From assembly GCA_963708855.1 (NCBI GenBank), contig CAVPUM010000001.1, positions 62,001-126,000 of the forward strand: 64,000 nt of DNA. Direction: 5' to 3'. This document shows positions 32,969 through 41,453 of the stretch, one piece after another. This DNA comes from CAIWHR01 sp963708855. Lineage in GTDB: Bacteria; Pseudomonadota; Gammaproteobacteria; Burkholderiales; Casimicrobiaceae. Made by a program: the position numbers and the translations under genes. Within the stretch, counting starts at the first letter, position 1. Each line of letters starts with the position of its first letter. Below the pieces are notes generated by a model. The model ran no database searches, was not told where the DNA came from, and saw only the letters and a list, made by a program, of their open reading frames with translations.

Positions 32969-34207
32969 ATGAATCCGCTCGTTCGACCACCGTCCGGCCG
33001 CCACTTTCTGCAGATTCCGGGACCGACCAATGTGCCGGATCGCGTGCTGCGCGCAATCGATGCGCCGACGATCGATCACCGCGGTCCCGAGTTCGCGGTG
33101 CTGGGCAAGACCGTCTTCGCGGGCATGAAGAAGGTATTCAGGACCGAAGGCGCAGTTGTCATCTACCCCGCTTCGGGAACCGGCGCGTGGGAGGCGGCGC
33201 TCGTCAATACGCTCTCGCCGGGCGACCCGGTGCTGATGGCCGAGACCGGCCACTTCGCGTCGCTGTGGAAGAAGCTCGCCGAAAGGCTCGGGCTCGTCGT
33301 CGAGTTCCTGCCCGGCGACTGGCGGCACGGGGTTTCGCCGGACGCGGTCGAAGCCCGGCTGGTCGCGGATCGTGAACACGCGATCAAGGCGGTGTGCGTC
33401 GTGCACAACGAGACGTCCACCGGCGTCACCAGCAGCATTCCGGACGTGCGCGGCGCGATCGATCGCGCCCGCCATCCGGCGCTCTACATGGTCGATACGA
33501 TCTCGTCGCTCGCCTCGATCGATTACCGCCACGACGAATGGCGCGTCGACGTCACCGTCGCCGGATCGCAGAAGGGGCTGATGCTGCCGCCCGGACTGTC
33601 GTTCAATGCCGTCAGCGCCAAGGCGCTCGCGGCCGCGAAGGACGCGAAGCTGCCGCGCTCGTACTGGGACTGGAGCGAGATGCTCGCGACGAACCCGAGC
33701 GGCTTCTTCCCGTACACGCCGGCGACCAACCTCCTCTACGGACTCGCCGCGGCGCTCGACATGCTGTTGGCCGAAGGCCTCGAGCGGGTGTTCGCGCGCC
33801 ACGACCGGCTGGCCGAGGCCGCGCGGCGGGCGGTCAATGCCTGGGGGCTGGAAATCCTGTGCGCCGACCCCGCGCTGTACAGCTCCACGCTGACCGGGGT
33901 GATGATGCCCGAGGGCCACGACGCCGACGCCTTCCGCAAGGTCGTCCTCGACCATTTCGACATGTCGCTGGGCCAGGGCCTGGGCAAGGTCGCCGGGAAG
34001 GTCTTTCGCATCGGGCACCTCGGATACTTCAACGATCTGATGCTTTGCGGAACGCTCGCGGGGGTCGAGATGGGCCTGGCGCTGGCGGGCGTCCCGCATC
34101 GAAAAGGGGGCACCCAGGCCGCCATGGATTTTCTCGCTGCCGGAGACGCCAAGCCAGCCTCCCCGACGGTCGCGCGGACATCGCCACGCGAAAGAACCCG
34201 CGTCTGA
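32969..34207 (+). CDS. Alanine/serine--glyoxylate aminotransferase family protein
   Basis: A class V PLP aminotransferase of 412 residues. The start MNPLVRPPSGRHFLQIPGPT includes the family's PGPTNVP. Other blocks are VIYPASGTGAWEAALVN, the cofactor Asp region MVDTISSLASID and the Schiff-base lysine in VAGSQKGLMLPPGLSF (about residue 200). Relatives transfer an amino group from serine or alanine to glyoxylate. The ATG at 32969 is preceded by GAGGTG. The 89-bp gap to a TRAP transporter set and the divergent GlcD-GlcF-type enzyme suggest use of small 2-oxo or 2-hydroxy acids. Confidence 0.92.
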   Translation: MNPLVRPPSGRHFLQIPGPTNVPDRVLRAIDAPTIDHRGPEFAVLGKTVFAGMKKVFRTEGAVVIYPASGTGAWEAALVNTLSPGDPVLMAETGHFASLWKKLAERLGLVVEFLPGDWRHGVSPDAVEARLVADREHAIKAVCVVHNETSTGVTSSIPDVRGAIDRARHPALYMVDTISSLASIDYRHDEWRVDVTVAGSQKGLMLPPGLSFNAVSAKALAAAKDAKLPRSYWDWSEMLATNPSGFFPYTPATNLLYGLAAALDMLLAEGLERVFARHDRLAEAARRAVNAWGLEILCADPALYSSTLTGVMMPEGHDADAFRKVVLDHFDMSLGQGLGKVAGKVFRIGHLGYFNDLMLCGTLAGVEMGLALAGVPHRKGGTQAAMDFLAAGDAKPASPTVARTSPRERTRV

Positions 34208-34231
34208 CTTCACGTCCGCGCGGCGTACAAT
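34204..34231 (+). promoter_or_regulatory. Sigma70-like promoter before the TRAP/CoA-transferase operon
   Basis: CTGACT (34204-34209) and TACAAT (34226-34231) are 16 bp apart, with 4 of 6 and 5 of 6 consensus bases. They overlap the stop of the aminotransferase gene and lie 66 bp before the DctP start, so the operon may be transcribed independently as well as by read-through. Confidence 0.5.
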
Positions 34232-34296
34232 CGCCCTGTCCCGCGAAGCCAACGGAACGCCAAGAGCGCACGGACACCATTTCGAGGAGACCGAAG

Positions 34297-35319
34297 ATGC
34301 TGACCCATTTCCGTACCAGGGCCTGTCGTGGCCACCCCCTTTCGAGCGCCATCGCTGTCGTCACGCTTGGCGCCCTGGCCATGCTGGGCGCCGTGGCGCC
34401 GGCGAGCGCGCAGCTCGAGATCAAGCTCGGCCACGTCGGCGAGCCCGGGTCGCTCTTCCAGGTTTCCGCCGACGAATTCGCGAAGCGCGCGAACGCGAAA
34501 CTTGCCGGCAAGGCCAAGGTCGTCACCTTCGGGTCGAGCCAACTCGGCAGCGACAAGGAGATGATCCAGAAATTGAAGCTCGGCACGCTCGACATGGCGC
34601 TCCCGTCGACGGTGATGAGCTCCGAGGTCGACCTCTTCGGCGTGTTCGAGATGCCCTACCTCGTCAAGGACCGCGCGCACATGGGCCGTATCGAGAAGGA
34701 GCTGTTCTGGCCGAAGCTCGCTCCCGAAGCCGACAAGAAGGGGCTGCTCGTCCTGGCCGTGTGGGAAAACGGCTACCGGCAGATCACCAACAGCAAGCGC
34801 CCGATCAAGTTGCCCGCCGATCTCAAGGGCATCAAGCTGCGCGTGCCGGAGGGCAAGTGGCGGGTCAAGATGTTCCAGGCCTACGGGGCCAACCCCAGCC
34901 CGATGAAGTTTTCCGAGCTCTTCACCGCGCTGCAGACCGGCGTGATGGACGGCCAGGAGAATCCCTTCACGCAGATCCACTCGGCCAAGCTGCAGGAGGT
35001 GCAGAAGTACCTGTCGCTGTCGGGGCACGTCTACACGCCAGCGTATCTGATCGTCGGCAAGAATCACTGGAACTCGTTGCCGGCCGACGTGCGCCGCGTG
35101 CTCGAGGAAACCGCCAGGGAGACGCAGGCCTTCGTCTATGACTACGCCAGCAAGGACGACACCGCCCTGCTCGGCAAGCTGAAGCAGGCCGGCATGCAGG
35201 TCAACGACGTCGACCAGGACGCGTTCGTCGCCGCGAGCAAACCCATCTACGAGGAATTCGGCAAGGAAGTTCCCGGCGCGAAGGAGGTCATCGACCGCGC
35301 CGTCGCGCTGCGGCAGTGA
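34297..35319 (+). CDS. TRAP transporter substrate-binding protein, DctP family
   Basis: A 340-residue periplasmic binding protein. The signal peptide ends in PASAQ, followed by LEIKLGHVGEPGSLF, the start of the mature DctP fold. Family motifs are LGSDKEMIQKLKLGTLDMAL, ADLKGIKLRVPEGKWR with the substrate-binding Arg, and LQTGVMDGQENPFTQI. The ATG at 34297 precedes the signal peptide. The product captures an organic acid for the DctQ-DctM permease encoded next, with a GTGA overlap showing coupling. The gene pair downstream (enoyl-CoA hydratase, CoA-transferase) hints that the acid is then activated to a CoA ester. Confidence 0.93.
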   Translation: MLTHFRTRACRGHPLSSAIAVVTLGALAMLGAVAPASAQLEIKLGHVGEPGSLFQVSADEFAKRANAKLAGKAKVVTFGSSQLGSDKEMIQKLKLGTLDMALPSTVMSSEVDLFGVFEMPYLVKDRAHMGRIEKELFWPKLAPEADKKGLLVLAVWENGYRQITNSKRPIKLPADLKGIKLRVPEGKWRVKMFQAYGANPSPMKFSELFTALQTGVMDGQENPFTQIHSAKLQEVQKYLSLSGHVYTPAYLIVGKNHWNSLPADVRRVLEETARETQAFVYDYASKDDTALLGKLKQAGMQVNDVDQDAFVAASKPIYEEFGKEVPGAKEVIDRAVALRQ

Positions 35320-35885
35320 GCGCCGCGGGACCGGGCGCGACGGCTGTCCGGCCCGCGGCTCCGCGCGGCCCGATCGCGCGCTTTCGCGAAGGCTATGGCC
35401 GCGCGCTCGAGTGGGTCGTCATCGCGCTGGTGGTGACGCTCGCCGTCGAGGTGACGCTCGGCGTCGTTTTCCGCGCGCTCGGCCACTCGCTCGTATGGTA
35501 TGACGAGCTCGCCTCGGTCCTCCTCGCCTGGCTGACGTTCTACGGCGCCGCACTCGCGTCGGTCAATCGTGCGCACATCGGGTGTCCGGAGCTCGTCAAC
35601 GTCATGCCGTGGCCGGCGCGGCGCAGGATCAATATCGCGGCCGAGATCATCGTGATCGCCTTCTTCGCGCTGCTCGGCGCGGTCGGCGCCTGGATCCTGC
35701 CGGTGCTGCACACCGACGCGCTGGTGAGCCTGCCGTGGATACCGATGAGCGTCGTGCAGTCGGTCATCCCGATCTCGGCGATGCTGATCATCGTCGCCGA
35801 GCTGACGCATCTCGCCGACCTACTTGTCGCGCAAGGCCCTGCGCCGCCCACGACCGGCAGGGCGATCTCCGAGCAGCTGCATTGA
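35316..35885 (+). CDS. TRAP transporter small permease, DctQ family
   Basis: A 189-residue inner-membrane subunit with four hydrophobic segments. Family features are GRALEWVVIALVVTLAVEVT (first helix), LVWYDELASVLLAWLTFYGA with the conserved Trp-x-Asp-Glu, and the last helix SVIPISAMLIIVAELTHL. It begins with GTG overlapping the DctP stop. With DctM it forms a Na+-driven secondary transporter fed by the DctP protein. The N-terminal 25 residues are Pro/Ala-rich and cytosolic. Confidence 0.92.
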   Translation: MSAAGPGATAVRPAAPRGPIARFREGYGRALEWVVIALVVTLAVEVTLGVVFRALGHSLVWYDELASVLLAWLTFYGAALASVNRAHIGCPELVNVMPWPARRRINIAAEIIVIAFFALLGAVGAWILPVLHTDALVSLPWIPMSVVQSVIPISAMLIIVAELTHLADLLVAQGPAPPTTGRAISEQLH

Positions 35886-35904
35886 CGGCACCGAGCACAC
35901 CGCG

Positions 35905-37191
35905 ATGACGATGATGCTGCTGCTGTTCGGCTGCGTGCTGGCGCTGGTCCTGGTCAACGTGCCGATCGCCGTGTCGCTCGGCGTGGTCGCGCTCGTCGCG
36001 ATGCTGGCGAGCCACGGCACCGGCATCCTGCCGAACCTCGCGCTCGTCACCTACAGCGGCGCGACCAACTTCCCGCTGCTGGCGATCCCGCTGTTCATCC
36101 TCGCGGGCGCCATCATGAATGCGTCGGGGATCTCGCGCCGGCTGATCGCCTTTGCGTCGTCGCTGTTCGGCTGGATCCGCGGCGGCCTCGCCCACGTTTC
36201 GATCGGCGCATCGATGTTCTTCGCCGAGATCTCCGGATCGGCGGTCGCCGACGTCGCCGCGCTGGGATCGATCCTGATCCCGGCGATGAAGTCGAAGGGC
36301 TACCCGGCGCCACTGGCCGCCGCCGCGATGTCGTCGGCGGCGACGCTCGCGGTGATCATCCCGCCGTCGATTCCGATGATCCTGTACGCGGTGATGGCCG
36401 AGACCTCGGTCGTCCAGCTCTTCGTGGCGGGAATCGTGCCGGGCGTGCTCGGCGGGTTCGGGCTGATGGCCACCGCGTACTGGCTCGCGCGCCGCTACAA
36501 CCTGCCGCGCGAGGACGCTTTCTCGATCGCGCGCGTCGTCCGTACCGCGCGCGATGCGCTGTGGGCCTTCCTGCTGCCGATCATCATTCTGGGCGGGATA
36601 TTCGGCGGCGTGGTCACCGCCACCGAGGGCGCGGCGCTGGCAGTCGTCGCCGCGCTCGCCGTCGGGCTCCTCATCTATCGCGAGCTCGATCTCGCGCACC
36701 TCAGGCAGGCGGTGATCGAGGGCGGCGTGCAGACGGCGATCGTGATGCTGCTCGTCGCCACCTCCGCGCTGCTCGGCACCTATCTGACCGAGGTGCAGGC
36801 GCCGCAGCAGCTCGCGCAGGCGGTCTCCGCCTTCACGCAGAACAAATGGGCGGTGCTGGCGCTGCTCAACCTGCTGTTCCTGCTGCTCGGGATGTTTCTG
36901 CACTCGGCGGCGGCGATCATCCTCGTCGTGCCGGTCGTGATGCCGCTGGTCAAGGCGGTTGGCATCGATCCGGTTCACTTCGGGTTGATCGTCACGATCA
37001 ACCTCGGCATCGGCCAGCAGACCCCGCCGGTGGCGAGCGTGCTGATGGTTGCCAGCACCATCGCCAAGGCCTCAATCTGGGAGGTGACGCGGGTGAATGT
37101 CTGGTTCATCGGCACGCTGCTCGTCGTCCTGCTGCTGGTGACCTACGTACCGGTGACGGGGATGGGTCTTGTCAATCTCTTCTACCGTTGA
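35905..37191 (+). CDS. TRAP transporter large permease, DctM family
   Basis: The main channel subunit, 428 residues and about 12 hydrophobic segments, of the normal DctM size. Motifs include NFPLLAIPLFILAGAIMNAS, FFAEISGSAVADVAALGSIL, IIPPSIPMILYAV and FGLIVTINLGIGQQTPPV, all part of the DctM core. The ATG at 35905 gives a clean first helix (MTMMLLLFGCVLALVLVNV); the frame extends upstream into dctQ but that part is not hydrophobic. It lies 19 bp after DctQ and 13 bp before the enoyl-CoA hydratase. Confidence 0.94.
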   Translation: MTMMLLLFGCVLALVLVNVPIAVSLGVVALVAMLASHGTGILPNLALVTYSGATNFPLLAIPLFILAGAIMNASGISRRLIAFASSLFGWIRGGLAHVSIGASMFFAEISGSAVADVAALGSILIPAMKSKGYPAPLAAAAMSSAATLAVIIPPSIPMILYAVMAETSVVQLFVAGIVPGVLGGFGLMATAYWLARRYNLPREDAFSIARVVRTARDALWAFLLPIIILGGIFGGVVTATEGAALAVVAALAVGLLIYRELDLAHLRQAVIEGGVQTAIVMLLVATSALLGTYLTEVQAPQQLAQAVSAFTQNKWAVLALLNLLFLLLGMFLHSAAAIILVVPVVMPLVKAVGIDPVHFGLIVTINLGIGQQTPPVASVLMVASTIAKASIWEVTRVNVWFIGTLLVVLLLVTYVPVTGMGLVNLFYR

Positions 37192-37204
37192 CGGGAGACG
37201 GCCG

Positions 37205-37984
37205 ATGGGCAAGTCGATCGAAGTCTCGCGTACCGGGCCGATCGCGACGGTCATCCTGAACCGCCCGGAAAAGCTCAACGCGCTGACAAAGTCGATGTGG
37301 CAGGCATTGGGTGCCGCCATCGACGCGCTGTCCGCCGACGATGCGCTGCGCTGTGTGATCGTGCGCGGCGCAGGCGAAAAGGCCTTCTCGCCCGGCAACG
37401 ACATCGGCGAGTTCGCCGTCGAGCGCGCCAACAAGGCGCAGGCGATCGACTACGGCCGCATCATGCACGCGACGGCGCGCTCGCTCGCCGCCTGCCGGCA
37501 CCCGCTCGTCGCGCAGATCCACGGCATCTGCGTCGGCGGAGGGCTCGAAATCGCCGCGCTGTGCGACATTCGCATCTGCGGCGAATCGAGCCGTTTCGGC
37601 GCGCCGATCAAGAACCTGGGCCTCGTCATGGCTTATCCGGAGATGGCGCCGCTGGTGCGCCTGGCGGGCCTCGACGTCACCCTCGAGATCCTGCTCGAGG
37701 GCCGGATCTTCGACGCCGCCGAGGCGAAGGAGAAGCGACTCGTCACCCGCGTGGTGCCCGATTCCGACGTCGCCGCCCAGGCCGAGGCGGCTGCGCAGCG
37801 TATCGCCGAAGGCGCGCCGCTGGTCGCGCGCTGGCACAAGAAGTTCGCGCGGCGACTCGCCGAATCGCGGCCGATCACTGCAGCGGAGCGCGACGAGTGC
37901 TTCGCGTGCTTCGACACCGAGGACTTCCGGATCGGCTACTCGTCGTTCGTCGCGAAGAAGAAACCCGAGTTCGTCGGGCGCTAG
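37205..37984 (+). CDS. Enoyl-CoA hydratase/isomerase family protein
   Basis: A 259-residue crotonase-fold enzyme. The oxyanion-hole segments are EKAFSPGNDIGEF (about residue 59) and HGICVGGGLEIAALCDIRIC (about 103-122), and the C-terminal helix has FVAKKKPEFVGR. The usual catalytic glutamates of hydratases (E144/E164 type) are not clear here: the region reads FGAPIKNLGLVMAYPEMAPL, so hydratase, isomerase or lyase cannot be separated. It is the second-last gene of the TRAP operon, 5 bp before a CoA-transferase, so it likely processes the CoA ester that enzyme makes. Confidence 0.9.
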   Translation: MGKSIEVSRTGPIATVILNRPEKLNALTKSMWQALGAAIDALSADDALRCVIVRGAGEKAFSPGNDIGEFAVERANKAQAIDYGRIMHATARSLAACRHPLVAQIHGICVGGGLEIAALCDIRICGESSRFGAPIKNLGLVMAYPEMAPLVRLAGLDVTLEILLEGRIFDAAEAKEKRLVTRVVPDSDVAAQAEAAAQRIAEGAPLVARWHKKFARRLAESRPITAAERDECFACFDTEDFRIGYSSFVAKKKPEFVGR

Positions 37985-37989
37985 GGGTC

Positions 37990-39231
37990 ATGCCGTCCGC
38001 AACGAAGTCGCTCGCGCACTCCGGCCCGCTCGCCGGCATGCGGGTGCTCGAGCTCGCGCAGATCATGGCGGGGCCCACGTGCGGAATGATGCTCGCCGAC
38101 ATGGGCGCCGATGTCGTCAAGGTCGAGAAGCTCCCGGGCGGCGACGACGCGCGCGCCTACCGCGAGCCACGCGTAAATGGCGTTTCGGCGCCATTCCTGA
38201 TGATGAACCGCAACAAGCGCGGCATCGCGCTCAATCTCAAGCACGCCCAGGGCCGCGAGATCCTGCTGCGGCTTGTCCGCGACACCGATGTGCTGACCGA
38301 GAACTATCGCCGCGGCACGCTGGAGAAGCTGGGCCTCGGCTACGACGTCCTCGCGGAGGTCAATCCCGGGCTCATCTATTGCGCGGTGTCCGGCTACGGC
38401 CGCGACGGCCCGCTGTCGGACAAGGGCGGCTTCGACCTGATCGCCCAGGGATTCGCGGGATTGATGTCGGTCACCGGCGAGCCCGGACGCCCCCCGGTCA
38501 AGAACGGCAACCCGGTGGCGGACATCAACGCCGGCATCCTCGCCGCGGCGGGGGTCGCCGCCGCCTACGCCCACAAACTGCAGACCGGCCGCGGCCAGAT
38601 CGTCGACACTTCGCTGCTGGAAGCCGCACTGCAGCAGACGTACTGGCACGCGGCGACCCATTTCGCGACCGGCGAATCGCCGGGGCCGAGCGGATCGGCA
38701 CACCTGCTCACCGCGCCCTACCAGGCGTTTCGGGCCAGCGACGGCTGGATCAACATCGGCGGTGCCAATCAGCCCAATTGGGAGCGGATCACCGACGTGC
38801 TGGAACATCCCGAGTGGCGCGACGATCCGCGCTTCGCGACCAACTCCGCGCGCATGGCGAACCTCGCCGCTCTCACGACCCTGATGGATGCGGTACTCGC
38901 GACCCGTACCCGGGACGACTGGATCGCGCGCCTCGATACCGCCGGCGTGCCGGTCGGTCCCGTCAGCTCGATCGGCGAGGCGCTCGCACACCCGCAGGCG
39001 CTCGCCCGCGGCATGGTCGTCGATCTCGTCCACCCGCAGGCCGGCCCGACGAAGGCGCTCGGTTGCCCGATCCACTTTTCCGGAACACCGACCGCGATCA
39101 CCCGGCCCGCGCCGGTCCTCGGCGAGCACACGCGCGAGGTGCTGCGCGAGCACGGCTACTCGGACGCCGACATCGATGCGTACGTGGCGGCGGGGGTGGT
39201 CGAAGAAGCGGGCGGTCCGGTATCTGGATGA
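37990..39231 (+). CDS. CaiB/BaiF (class III) CoA-transferase family protein
   Basis: A 413-residue enzyme of the formyl-CoA/carnitine CoA-transferase family, which moves CoA between carboxylic acids. The start is GPLAGMRVLELAQIMAGPTC, followed by MLADMGADVVKVEKLPGGDD (CoA site). The catalytic Asp lies in DKGGFDLIAQGFAGLMSVTG, and the C-terminal small domain has PVGPVSSIGEALAHPQALAR. Probably the last gene of the TRAP-crotonase operon (5 bp spacing). A short organic acid imported by the TRAP system is the likely acceptor. The ATG at 37990 is the first in the domain. Confidence 0.92.
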   Translation: MPSATKSLAHSGPLAGMRVLELAQIMAGPTCGMMLADMGADVVKVEKLPGGDDARAYREPRVNGVSAPFLMMNRNKRGIALNLKHAQGREILLRLVRDTDVLTENYRRGTLEKLGLGYDVLAEVNPGLIYCAVSGYGRDGPLSDKGGFDLIAQGFAGLMSVTGEPGRPPVKNGNPVADINAGILAAAGVAAAYAHKLQTGRGQIVDTSLLEAALQQTYWHAATHFATGESPGPSGSAHLLTAPYQAFRASDGWINIGGANQPNWERITDVLEHPEWRDDPRFATNSARMANLAALTTLMDAVLATRTRDDWIARLDTAGVPVGPVSSIGEALAHPQALARGMVVDLVHPQAGPTKALGCPIHFSGTPTAITRPAPVLGEHTREVLREHGYSDADIDAYVAAGVVEEAGGPVSG

Positions 39232-39261
39232 GAGGAAGCCGGCCACGCCGCCTGCTCGTCC

Positions 39262-40281
39262 TCAGAGCAGGAGCAGCGTCGCCAGGCCGAGAAACGTGCC
39301 CATGCTCACGACGTCGGTCGCGGTCGTGAGGAAGATCGACGAAGCCGTGGCCGGATCCGCACCGAAGCGCTGCAGGGTCGTCGGCACCAGCACGCCCGAT
39401 ACGCCGCTGACCACGCACGCAATTACCATCGCGAGCCAGGTGACGGCAGCGAGCAGCAACGCCTGCGGGTTGTCCTGCATCCACGCGTAGAAGAACATGC
39501 CGAGACCCGCGGAGACGCCGACCGCCGCCCCGTTCGCGAGCCCCAGGATCGCCTCCTTTATCACCGCGGTGCTCGTGCTCCCGGGCTTGAATTCGCCCAG
39601 CGTCATCCCCCGCAGCGTGACCGCGAGCGCCTGGCATCCGGTATTGCCCGACTGGCCGGCGAGCACCGGAAGGAAGACCGCGAGCAGCACGATCTTTTCG
39701 AGCGTGCCCTCGAACAAGCCGACGACCCCGGCGGCAACGAACGCCGTCAGGAGGTTGAGCTGCAGCCACGGATGGCGAAACATCAGGCTGCGCGGCCAGC
39801 GCGTGGCGAGCCGCTCCTCGTGGTCGACACCGACCATGGTACCGGCCTGCGCGGTCAGTTCGACCGCCTGCGCCTCGAACAAGCTGTGCCCGCGCACCGT
39901 GCCCAGGAGCCGTCCCTCGCGGTCGATGACGGGATAGACGGGAAAGTGCTTGTCGAGCGTGAGCTTCATCGCGTCGAGCACCGGCATGGACGCCTCGAGC
40001 GCGAACACCGAGCGCAGCATCACGTCGGCGAGCTTGTGCGACCCGGGCGAGAAGAGCAGGTCGCGCATCGTGATGACGCCGACCAGCCTGCCGTCGGCCT
40101 CGAGCACCCATGCGTAGGTGATGAACGCGTGCTTGACCTGTTCCCGGAGCGTCTCGATCGCCTCCTCGATCGTCTGCGTGGGCAGGAACACCGCAAGCGG
40201 CGGCTCCATCAGCAGGCCGACCGACCCCTCCGGATACGGCGACTCCTTCGTTGGGATGTGCTTCTTGCGCTTGAGTCGCAT
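39262..40281 (-). CDS. mgtE: MgtE-type magnesium transporter lacking the N-domain
   Basis: A 339-residue inner-membrane protein: two CBS domains (about residues 20-140, with VFLPTQTIEEAIETLREQV and VLDAMKLTLDKHFPVYPVID), then the five-helix MgtE pore domain (about 170-339). Pore features are LLAVFLPVLAGQSGNTGCQ and VVSGVSGVLVPTTLQRFGAD (the Mg-gating aspartate region). Full-length MgtE proteins have an extra superhelical N-domain (total 450 or so residues) that closes the pore at high Mg2+; it is absent here. The ATG at 40281 gives a basic N-terminus (MRLKRKKHIPTKE). It could also be a divergent Mg2+/Co2+ channel. Confidence 0.88.
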   Translation of the reverse strand: MRLKRKKHIPTKESPYPEGSVGLLMEPPLAVFLPTQTIEEAIETLREQVKHAFITYAWVLEADGRLVGVITMRDLLFSPGSHKLADVMLRSVFALEASMPVLDAMKLTLDKHFPVYPVIDREGRLLGTVRGHSLFEAQAVELTAQAGTMVGVDHEERLATRWPRSLMFRHPWLQLNLLTAFVAAGVVGLFEGTLEKIVLLAVFLPVLAGQSGNTGCQALAVTLRGMTLGEFKPGSTSTAVIKEAILGLANGAAVGVSAGLGMFFYAWMQDNPQALLLAAVTWLAMVIACVVSGVSGVLVPTTLQRFGADPATASSIFLTTATDVVSMGTFLGLATLLLL

Positions 40282-40483
40282 CGGCGGAGACTCCCGGGTG
40301 TGAAGGACACATAGACGGCGCGAAGCCGTGTTTCTGCGAATTTGCTGGTGCGTCGCCCGGCAAGGGCGCTGAGCAGCGGCGACGCAGATCCGGCTCAGGC
40401 ATCGGCACGCCAGCAGCGTCGCAGATCACAGTACGCACGATGGCCCCGCCCCTGCTTGCATCACGCAGGCGCGCGGACGTTTC

Positions 40484-41333
40484 CTATCCCGGCGGCATTC
40501 CCGGGTACTGGGGCAGCGGCCCGGTGATGTCGAACCACGGTGCCTTGTCCGCGACGAAGATGTGCGCCTGCGCGCGCATGCCCGGATCCGTATCGAGCGA
40601 TCCCGCCGGGACCACGACGATGCCCCGTTCGGGGGAGGGCCTGGGCACCTTGGCGCCGCAGCGCGAGCAGAACGCCACGGCGTGGAAGCGCGCATCGGGC
40701 ACCTTGTATTCGGTCACCAGCGACGCCCCACGCACCCAGCGGAATTGATCGAGCTTGACGAAGACATTCGTGGCATGCGCCGCGGCACGGCCGAGCGCGG
40801 CAGCGGCTGCAGTGGCAGTTCATCATGCGCACCGGCGCGCCGGTGATCTCGTAGCCGATCTCGCCGCACAGGCAGCTGCCCTCGGTGATCCCCGCACGCG
40901 GCGTCACGACCGGACGAGCGACGCCTTGGGCGCCGAATCCGGGCGGATACGCGTCGAACTTCGGCAGGTCGTCCGTGATGGCGTCCCAGGGCGCCTTCGA
41001 GCCGACGAAGACGTGGCTCTGGGGCTTGACGCCGAATTCGCCTTCGAAACTCGCGGCGGGCGCCACGGCGATGCCGAGCTCGGGCATGGTCGTGGGCCCC
41101 GCTGAGCCGCACACGCGGCAAAAAGTGCGAACCCCGTTCGGCGACGACTGATAGCGCCCAAGCCGGTCTTCGCCGGAGATCCAGCGGAAGCCGGCGATCG
41201 GCCCCACGACGAAGGTCGCGAAGCCCGTGCCGTGGTGCTTCCGGCACATCGAGCAATGGCAGTGAATCATCGCGCTGAACGGCCCCTCCAGCTCGTACGT
41301 CAGCGCACCGCAAAGGCATCGTCCCTTGGCCAC
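40484..41333 (-). pseudogene. Tandem GFA-domain protein, frame broken by one base
   Basis: Two consecutive GFA (glutathione-dependent formaldehyde-activating enzyme-like) domains in about 282 codons. Domain 1 runs from GTG 41333 (AKGRCLCGALTYELEGP, IHCHCSMCRKHHGTGF, FCRVCGSAG). Domain 2 begins GSCLCGEIGYEITG and NCHCSRCR; at about 40796 the frame shifts and continues in another frame as AAHATNVFVKLDQFRW and FCSRCGAKVPRPSPER. Deleting one G restores the family text CRLGRAAAHATNVF. Each domain has the zinc Cys set. The start is supported by GAGGAGGG before the GTG. GFA proteins bind Zn and glutathione; the formaldehyde role is doubtful in many members. Probably an intact di-domain gene with a sequence error; decay is the alternative. 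Confidence 0.8.
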
Positions 41334-41453
41334 GGTTCCCTCCTCGTGCACCGCGGGGGCGGGCGCACTCCATGCAAGGGTAACGCGCGAGCGCGCCGGC
41401 GTCACGCCCAGACGCGCCCGGGCGGCCGTGCCCGACCCTTGCCCAACGGGCCG

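Noticed and set aside
40282..40483. Short frames between mgtE and the GFA gene
   Set aside because: They are GC-biased frames with no domain; only a weak ACGGC/GCCGT stem (40315-40329) is visible.
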